Shown: positions 55,582 to 60,000 of the stretch, piece by piece
How positions within the stretch are numbered: the stretch's first letter is position 1
Layout: every line of letters starts with the position of its first letter
Assembly (NCBI GenBank): GCA_009760855.2
Contig: WPIO01000116.1
Coordinates: forward strand, 718,001-778,000
Direction: 5' to 3'
DNA: 60,000 nt
Source of the DNA: Cristatella mucedo
Taxonomy: Eukaryota; Bryozoa; Phylactolaemata; Cristatellidae
Translations under genes and position numbers: made by a program
Notes under the pieces: model-generated
What the model was told of the DNA's origin: nothing
The model's input: only the letters and a program-made list of their open reading frames with translations
The model's database searches: none

Positions 55582-57343
55582 TCTCTATTTTTCCCTGGCA
55601 CAACACAATTTTGATTGCGACACTTTATAAATCGTTGAAATGAAACGTTGCCCTGACTTGGCGACAAGGTGGTATTATGACTGACCAAGCCTAGTTATCT
55701 CGGTCGTATTGTGCTGGGAAAAAGATCAACAGTACATAAAATATATCACTGGTGGTTCAGAGAAGCCCCTGAAGTTTATTGCTAACTTTCAAAAGAGTTG
55801 ATGCACGAAGATTAGGAGAGTTATAAAAAATAAGTATCAGGGAGAGCTCAAACGATAAGACCAGATGGAGTTGAATAAAAACCTACTCTTATTCTCTGAG
55901 ATGCCGCTAATAATCAAAAGCTTGGCGTGATAGCCGAATACTTCACCCGATGATTGAGAAATCTTTTCTCACAACTTTCGAACAGGAAAAAGTTAGAAAT
56001 GATATCTTAAGTTTTTGAAAATGTTGACGCAGACGGAGGGCATTAGAAAAAGATTAGGCAAACCGCGTCTAACCTGAATTAAAACGGATGGAGCATATCT
56101 AATAAAAGCACAGATCCACGTGTATCTTAAATGACTCATTTCCCAAGCTATTGAACCTTAATACATCTTGGTAAAATTTCAAAGTTGTTGAGATGCATGA
56201 AAATGACTTGGAAACAGCTTGATTGACAGTTCAGTGGCGTACCTTGGAGATGCCATATCTTGGCTAAAATGTGACGGATCAAAGTGAAAGATTCAATATT
56301 ATTTCTACTTTCTTTACTTGGTTAATTCTCCTCAATTCTGATGTCATTTAGATTTGGCGTGGTGAAGCACGGCCAGGGAGGTGGCGGTGTTCCTAAGAGT
56401 TCGCATGCAGTTTTCTTGACTCTGGTGATGCGTTAGCTTGAAGAAAGAGACATTATGTGCGAGAATGCAGGTGCCATGTCGATTGCGCTTGCGAAAGGTT
56501 GATTACGTGTTGTTAGAAGTAGTGAGCTCTGAACAAAATTTAACTTTGCCGTGTCCTGAAATTGATGACATAATACCTCTGATACATTAGTTCTAAGAAC
56601 ATCGCCTAAGGTTCAGAAATTAGTTTGCCGTTCAAGAAATTACTAGCTCGTCTAATATTAAAATGATGTAAATAATCTCAAAGCTAAGTGCAATACTGAG
56701 CTAAGTCATTATTATTTGTATTTCTCATGGGTGAGATGGAATGCTTTCTAAACGCACAATATTATGTAGCTCAGTCGCAAGCACTGCGTGAAACACATTT
56801 CAATGTCCTGCAATGCGCTTGACAGCTTACCAAGCACAACCGGTCTTGAAGGTGGCGTCCGACACACAACTGAACCCTTCAACCGACACACTCCTGAACC
56901 CTAAACACCTTAAGCTACGTTCACATTGCCCGAGCTTTAATCCAGCTAGGCTGGTATGAAATAGGGTTTCACCGACAAAACATCAAACCAACACGGGCAT
57001 AAGTTTAGTTCACCTGTGCAGTCATCATTGAAGGGTAGTTTGAGAAGAATGTTATTAAAAAAGATGAACATTCAGATAAATCTATTTTGGAAAAGGAAGC
57101 AGTAACCGAGCAATGTGCAACATTCTGGGTGTGCAGGTGTTAGGTGATGATTAACGTGAGCCGTTACGGGTTCGTTGGTGGATTTGAAGCATGGGATGTT
57201 CTATGTAGAAAAGGCTGGAGCATTGGCTACAACGCATAAGCATCCCATAGTCAAGGACTTGCTCCGATCGCCTCAATATAATCAAGCCTGCGAATGTCAG
57301 CCAGTTTAATTTTCGCCGTAGGGTGTACGTGAGAAGTCCTAGC
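55582..57343 (+). repeat. Segmental duplication, unit B copy 3 (B3), truncated
   Basis: Colinear with 22690-24450. Homology stops at about 57343, where an L2-A element begins. The part of B carrying the L2 pair is not present in the window after this point. Confidence 0.85.
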
Positions 57344-58112
57344 GGTTCAAAACTCTGCAGCTAGGCTAGTCCGTCATAGCGTGGCAGGTGCCACATCACA
57401 CCACTTCTCGCCGACGTGCACTGGCTACCAGTAAAGCAACGCATCGAATTCAAGGTTTTGTCACTCAATTTTAGGTCTCTTCCTTCTTCGACTTCAGCTT
57501 ATCTCTCAGATGTACTTCCCCATAAAGGCTAAGCATCGTACCACCCGCTTTTGGAATTTAACTGTTTACCCATACCTCGTACAAATCTCAAATCCTATAG
57601 AGACCGTGCCTAGGTCACTTAATTCCTTGGCTCCAGCCTATCTCTCGGATCTACTCCCCCACCAGGCCAAGCATAGTTCCACCCACTTTTCGGAATCCAA
57701 GTGTCTACCAATACCTCGTACCAACCTCAAATACTTGGAGACCGTGCATTTAGTTCGAATGCTCCCAAAGCCTGGATTTCCCTCCCGACCTGCGTCAGAA
57801 AATCCCCTGACCTGACCACATTTAAAAGGAACCTAAAAACACACTTATTTAAGACAGCATTTAGTGGGTCCCTGTGATTCGTCCTTGATGTGCTTATGCG
57901 TGCTGACACTGTGCATGCTGCCACTAACTACATCGGCATGCTGACCCTGTGCATGTCACCCCTAACCATGTTATTCATGTTGTTTATCAAGCATGATATT
58001 ACTCACCATTCAATCGCGTTCCCTTTTCAGCAAATGTAAAGCTCCTAGAAAGCGATTGAGTTCTCTGAGGGAGCTTTATCAAGTGCAATATTATTAATAT
58101 TATTGTTATTGA
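57344..58112 (+). mobile_element. L2-A LINE 3' end, best-preserved C terminus
   Basis: Plus-strand pieces: VQNSAARLVR; HITPLLADVHWLPVKQR (one frameshift on); LNSLAPAYLSDLLPHQAKHS; LPIPRTNLKYLETVH; a TFKRNLKTHLFKTAF block; then stop, 3' UTR with a 38-bp internal repeat (57901 and 57939), hairpin at about 58035-58080, and an ATT/ATA tail. The segment S-L-N-S-L-A-P-A-Y-L-S appears twice in part (57470-57500 and 57615-57650), suggesting a local duplication of about 0.15 kb. Confidence 0.85.
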
Positions 58113-59690
58113 AAGGCGCTGGCAATTGACCTGAGGCTAATGCCATTTAGTGATGTTCGTTATGCATGGCAGCAGTAGATCAATGCAACGTAATAGCAGA
58201 ACAGTAGGAATATGGTACAGGCGACTTGCTTTCTTCTTTGATTGGGATATGAACTTTAGGGTGAGAGCACTAGTGACCTGCTTAAGTGTAGACATCGAGA
58301 TGTTGGAAGGAATTGAGGGACAGCATTCTATGGGTGAGCGTGCTGCCATTGCAGATATGGACTCCCTTACTTCGTCTATTTTCTGGACAAAGAAGCTAGA
58401 AGAGCGATCAGTTACATCATCACAGGGATCATCATCAGATAATTGGCTAACCCGGGAGCAGTTGAGGAGATGTTTCATCGTCATCAGCATTTTTTGGATT
58501 GTGTATCTGTGATTCAACAATGTTTTCACAGAAGCTAGACTTGGCATTTGCTAGGATCGATTGGTGTGAGCTACAGTAGTCCTGGTATGCCTCTCAATGG
58601 ACAGTCAGTCCTTACCTTTGGCATGCTTTTTCAAGCTTGGGCTAAGCAGACCTCGTAGTGGACCTCGCCAGTTTAATGCCTGTGGTAAACCATAGGCCGT
58701 ATGGGCAAGGGCACACAGTGGGCTTAGTCAGGTCCAAAATCGTCGGGCTTGTCAGCTAGTGTGGTGTTGTAGATCTCTACCAATGATGACAGATCGGAGG
58801 GGGCATTGAGCAGCAGAGGTGAGGCAGATATTCACGCACGGACAGCATCGATGCCAAGGGTCTTGAGGTTTCGCGATTTGTATGTGATTTTAGAGGAGGA
58901 GGAGGGCACACATTGTAGACTGAATGAGATCTGCACGTGTTCAGACAAGCAGGATTTGGTTATATTTGGGGATGACGAAGTGCAGTTGTATGAGAAAATT
59001 TGGTCAATAGTGTGACCCTTAATGTGAGTAGGGCCATGCACATGAGCCACAAGAGGCAATGAGTCAGTCAATACACGGAATTCAGTACTTTAGGCGTCAG
59101 ATAAGTTATCAGAGTGAATTTTGAAATGACCTATGATTTCTTGCACACAGAATCAAAATGAGATCGGAGGAATCTGATATACAAGAACATTTGGTATCTG
59201 GTTGATGATAGACTACTGCCATCATCAGTTGTTAGATTTCGAGTAAAATCAAAGACGATCGATTCAAAAGACTGCTTCGAGGGTACTGCAAAGGCTTGAA
59301 GTAGAATTTCGAGCGCTCGATATTAGTACTCCACATCTAGTTTTGATCAATATAGGGGTGTGAAAGAATGAGAAACCAGTCAGGGTAGCGTCTCTATTTA
59401 TCGGTAAGTTTACCGATTTAGCCACGTTTCAGTCAAGGCGAGCAGGTCGTTCAGAAACAAGGTCCCTTATTACTAGAGGTTTATGGCACATCGAGCAAGG
59501 AATCAAAAAGCAAGCATTAAGTTCGGCCGCCAAAGTTACAACAGGCCTGGTGACCACTAAGTTAGAGATATTCACAGTGACGGATGTGGGGGAGCACCCG
59601 GAGCGGTTCAAGACCATGTGAGGAATACCAAAAGATCGGGTACTCAGCTCGCAGTGGTTCCGGAATGCTTTTCTTTTGTTATTCATAAGT
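58113..59690 (-). mobile_element. L2-like LINE 5' half: endonuclease and linker
   Basis: Minus strand from 59690: LNACFLIPCSMCHKPLVIRD (start of the apurinic-type endonuclease, the L-N-x-x-S-L-x-N-K-x block), then VAHVHGPTHIKGHTIDQIF near 59040 (the P-T-H-x-x-G-H-T-L-D-L-I-F block near its end), a degenerate linker, SSSFFVQKIDEVRESI and HIPTVLLLRCIDLLLPCITN near 58160 (linker block just before RT). It stops at the tail of the facing plus-strand copy; RT and 3' end are missing. This is the only endonuclease-domain copy in the window. Confidence 0.75.
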
Positions 59691-60000
59691 CACGAATATT
59701 AGCAACAGAAGTAACATCTAGGAATGCAGTAATTCCATGGTGATGAAGAGACAATAGCTACGCACGATTGTAATTAACATGCATGTTACTAGCCACCAGC
59801 GTAGCTAAGGCAGCGGCCGGCATGGGAGACCCAGCAGCCCGAAGCGATAAGCGTTTCGACGTCCATAGGCACGTACTTTCTTACACGCTTCGGTCAAATA
59901 TCGATCAGAGTAACTTTAAACAGGTCTCAGGTGAATCGTTTCCGTCGACAGTGTGGTACGAGTGTTAATACACGAGCATACACAGACCACGTTTATTCGG
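59691..60000. other. No recognised feature; possibly LINE 5' region
   Basis: Lies upstream of the endonuclease frame on the minus strand and could be the element's 5' UTR or ORF1 region. I see no motif that shows this. Confidence 0.25.

Overview
This window looks like repeat-dense nuclear DNA of an animal, probably an aquatic invertebrate. I cannot name the species. The evidence is one intact intronless rhodopsin-family GPCR, many 5'-truncated L2/CR1-like LINE fragments, tRNA-derived SINEs, long (CA)n and (GA)n/(GT)n microsatellites, and no operon-like gene packing. Nearly all other open frames are short and fit chance or decayed LINE reading frames.

Layout. 1-9.4 kb is a mosaic of LINE and SINE debris. 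It holds two LINE families: L2-A, whose 3' end is a conserved hairpin followed by (ATT)n, and L2-B, whose 3' end is a different conserved block followed by a TACAT-type tail. It also holds two tRNA-derived SINEs, one of which carries the L2-A 3' hairpin as its tail. 9.47-10.53 kb (minus strand) is the GPCR gene, the only confidently protein-coding gene. 10.5-12.5 kb is its 5' flank, continuing into old, diverged copies of sequences found again in the downstream array. 12.6-17.2 kb is mostly featureless, with a LINE RT remnant, one exon-like frame (14806-15117, minus) and a (CA)n tract growing from an L2-A tail. 17.27-18.43 kb (minus) is a decayed second copy of the GPCR, split by a foreign insert of about 0.34 kb.

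From 20.45 to 57.34 kb the window is a tandem segmental duplication with a period of about 15-18 kb. Calling its parts A, C and B, the order is A1-B1 (C missing), A2-C1-B2, A3-C2-B3. Copies differ by substitutions, microsatellite lengths, a 25-bp minisatellite with 3 or 4 clean units, large deletions, and at least two retrotransposon insertions that can be dated against an empty site. No gene was recognised inside the array except retrotransposon remnants. The right end (57.34-59.69 kb) is an L2-A 3' half facing an L2-A endonuclease half.

How the parts work together. L2-A and L2-B supplied the reverse transcriptase. L2-A very likely also mobilised at least one SINE through the shared 3' hairpin. 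Repeats then seeded unequal exchange that built the 16-kb array and a GPCR duplicate that has since died. The recurrent head-to-head arrangement of L2-A copies, with tails pointing outward, is the structural signal I consider most worth testing.
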